From positions 179,231 to 243,230 of the forward strand of contig NEWT02000037.1 in NCBI GenBank assembly GCA_002869925.2: a stretch of DNA of 64,000 bases. The letters run 5' to 3'. Under the pieces are notes generated by a model that saw only the letters and a program-made list of their open reading frames with translations, was not told where the DNA came from and did not search any database. A program made the translations under genes and the position numbers. Numbering within the stretch: position 1 is the stretch's first letter; each line of letters begins with the position of its first letter. Below, piece after piece: positions 62,723 through 64,000 of the stretch. This DNA is from Nitrospira sp. CG24A (lineage in GTDB: Bacteria; Nitrospirota; Nitrospiria; Nitrospirales; Nitrospiraceae).

Positions 62723-63735
62723 TGCACAGCATACGTCTCCTGAGCCGGCTTAGAACACGGGGTGAGACACCCCGTGTTCTAAGCCGCACCAGCCCTGCAC
62801 GCTGGTCCGTTGTCTTGCTTGCAACCCTCGTGGCCGGCTGTTTTTCAGAGCCTAACCAGTCAGGAGTGGCGCCAGGCACCGGTGTTTCGCAGAGCGGAAA
62901 TCGTCCACCTGTCATTCAACAAGTCGTGGTTTTGCCTGCCCCTCTTACCCTGAGCGGTCCTCTTGGGGTCCAGATTGAGGCCGATGATCCAGATCGCAAT
63001 CCGCTGACATATGGCTATCAATGGTTTATCAACGGACATCGCGTCGAAGGGGAAACTCAGTCGACGTTGTCGCCGACCTTCCTCAAGCGCGGTGACAGAG
63101 TTGAGGCAGAGATCGTCGCCTCCGACGGTCACACTTCAGGGAAGCCCTACAAGTCCGAACCGGCAACCGTGGGGAATACTCTGCCGGAGGTCGTAAGCGT
63201 CGCGATTGAGCCGACGCGATCAGACCGAAGCGAGGTGCGGGCCATCGTAGAAGGGGTTGATGCCGACCGCGATGCAATTTCGTATGTATATCGGTGGCGG
63301 AGAAATGCCGCACTCGTCGTCGAAGGAGAAAATACGACACTTGACACGGCGGCCTTTCATCGGGGTGACTCGATCACGGTAGAAGTGATACCGCACGATG
63401 CGGGAGGGGTCGGCACAGCTAAATTATCGGTGCCCGTTGCGTTGGAAAACAACGCTCCCAAGATTACGTCTCATCCACCGAGCCAGTTCGAAAAAGGGCT
63501 TTTCGTCTACGGCGTTCAGGCCAGCGATGATGATAGGGACAGTTTGAAATACGTATTGGACACTGCTCCGTCCGGGATGACGATTGACTCAACCACAGGG
63601 ATGATTTCCTGGCAGGCTGCTCCAGATACGAAGGGAATACATCGAGTTCGCATTGTGGTACAAGATGGTTATGGTGGTTCCGCATTCCAAGACTTCGATC
63701 TCTCACCCGACTCCACCACCACTATCAAGGGCTAA
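62722..63735 (+). CDS. Lipoprotein with Ig/cadherin-like repeats
   Basis: About 337 aa from GTG 62722, sharing one base with the pilY1 stop; an ATG at 62707 inside pilY1 is an alternative. The lipobox is LVAGC after VVLLATLVAGCF. The mature part has repeats of about 90 aa with PEVV/DADRDxxxYxYxW, such as DPDRNPLTYGYQWFINGHRVEG and DADRDAISYVYRWRRNAALVVEG, then an Ig-like NNAPKITSHPPSQFEKG end. It is probably an outer-membrane partner of the pilus tip. An 18-bp palindrome lies inside its 5' coding region. Confidence 0.8.
   Translation: MHSIRLLSRLRTRGETPRVLSRTSPARWSVVLLATLVAGCFSEPNQSGVAPGTGVSQSGNRPPVIQQVVVLPAPLTLSGPLGVQIEADDPDRNPLTYGYQWFINGHRVEGETQSTLSPTFLKRGDRVEAEIVASDGHTSGKPYKSEPATVGNTLPEVVSVAIEPTRSDRSEVRAIVEGVDADRDAISYVYRWRRNAALVVEGENTTLDTAAFHRGDSITVEVIPHDAGGVGTAKLSVPVALENNAPKITSHPPSQFEKGLFVYGVQASDDDRDSLKYVLDTAPSGMTIDSTTGMISWQAAPDTKGIHRVRIVVQDGYGGSAFQDFDLSPDSTTTIKG
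62747..62785. repeat. Perfect 18-bp inverted repeat within the 5' end of the lipoprotein gene
   Basis: GGCTTAGAACACGGGGTG (62747-62764), loop AGA, then its exact complement CACCCCGTGTTCTAAGCC (62768-62785). There is no T run, so it is not a standard terminator. In RNA it would be very stable, about 25 bp after the start codon. Confidence 0.85.
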
Positions 63736-63778
63736 TTCATCCTCCGCGGCTTTTGGGGCGTATTTCCAGAACATCTAG

Positions 63779-63808
63779 TTGTCTCTCCTTTTTGCTCTTT
63801 GCTATAAT
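63779..63808 (+). promoter_or_regulatory. Sigma70-type promoter of the PhoH gene
   Basis: TTGTCT (63779-63784), 18 bp spacer and a perfect TATAAT (63803-63808). A GGGAGG box (63825-63830) follows. This would start transcription near 63815 for the PhoH-family gene. Confidence 0.5.
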
Positions 63809-63847
63809 GAGAAACACGAGACGAGGGAGGAATTCCTAACCCAACGC

Positions 63848-64000
63848 GTGCGTAGACTTAAACTCAGAGAAGGCACCAATACGGCCGTGTTGTTTGGTCA
63901 CCACGACCGGCACCTCAAGCTGATCGAAGCAGATCTGGGCGTGCGCCTTTCGGCGCGCGGAGAAGAGCTCACCCTCGATGGTACAGCCGATGCTACCCGC
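63848..64000 (+). CDS. PhoH-family ATPase, N-terminal part (cut by the window edge)
   Basis: A GTG at 63848 opens a frame that runs to the end of the window (51 codons). It reads VRRLKLREGTNTAVLFGHHD, then RHLKLIEADLGVRLSARGEE and LTLDGTADATR. This is the N-terminal domain of PhoH-like proteins (the FGxHDRxLKLIExxLGVRLSARGxELxLDG pattern). The ATPase core lies beyond the window. The start is uncertain because the GGGAGG box is 17 bp away. Confidence 0.75.
   Translation, partial: MRRLKLREGTNTAVLFGHHDRHLKLIEADLGVRLSARGEELTLDGTADATR

Overview
The window looks like chromosomal DNA of a Nitrospira-type bacterium (phylum Nitrospirota). I infer this from the mix of genes rather than from a single marker. 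The evidence is a run of HEAT-repeat proteins, a periplasmic cupredoxin, an archaeal-type phosphoglycerate-mutase homologue inside the threonine operon, a citramalate synthase, and dispersed 190-210 bp inverted-repeat elements. Coding density is high, most genes use ATG or GTG starts, and operons are tightly overlapped.

Layout. 1-2042: start of a secreted protein on the minus strand, then an exported alkaline-phosphatase-fold protein with degenerate metal ligands and a small exported protein. 2056-7652: five consecutive HEAT-repeat genes. 7662-14962: UDP-glucose dehydrogenase, a CBS protein, a membrane/spermidine-synthase-like fusion, a cupredoxin, a 2[4Fe-4S] ferredoxin, a DUF192 protein, a Rieske ferredoxin, a chagasin-like protein and a D-amino-acid transaminase. 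15008-25188: the classical translation/RNA operon rimP-nusA-infB-ylxP-rbfA-truB-rpsO-pnp plus an M16 peptidase. One inverted-repeat element sits between ylxP and rbfA. 25189-26820: an AT-rich promoter region and two exported proteins of unknown function. 26825-32823 (minus strand): mutS, a LapA-like gene, tsaE, nnr and pdxJ. 33108-40900: an amino-acid biosynthesis block with an aminotransferase, hom, thrC, a proposed homoserine kinase, lysC and cimA. It makes threonine and feeds isoleucine synthesis.

41037-44312: ihfA, then an AT-richer islet (small unknown genes, a DUF4238 gene, a probable frameshifted gene), then a MerR regulator and tRNA-Pro. 44427-48416: surE, a DedA protein, cysS, rlmB and a stand-alone LuxR-type DNA-binding protein. 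48637-63735: a type IV pilus region with prepilin peptidase, a first minor-pilin set, a PilB/GspE-type ATPase, a second minor-pilin set, PilY1 and a lipoprotein. The window ends in the start of a PhoH-family gene.

Best candidates for something new are the five-gene HEAT cluster, the dispersed inverted-repeat element with its conserved core, the threonine-operon mutase homologue that lacks several metal ligands, the nitrosocyanin-like cupredoxin, the islet between ihfA and merR, and the doubled minor-pilin sets. I found no CRISPR array, rRNA, transposase or classical phage genes.
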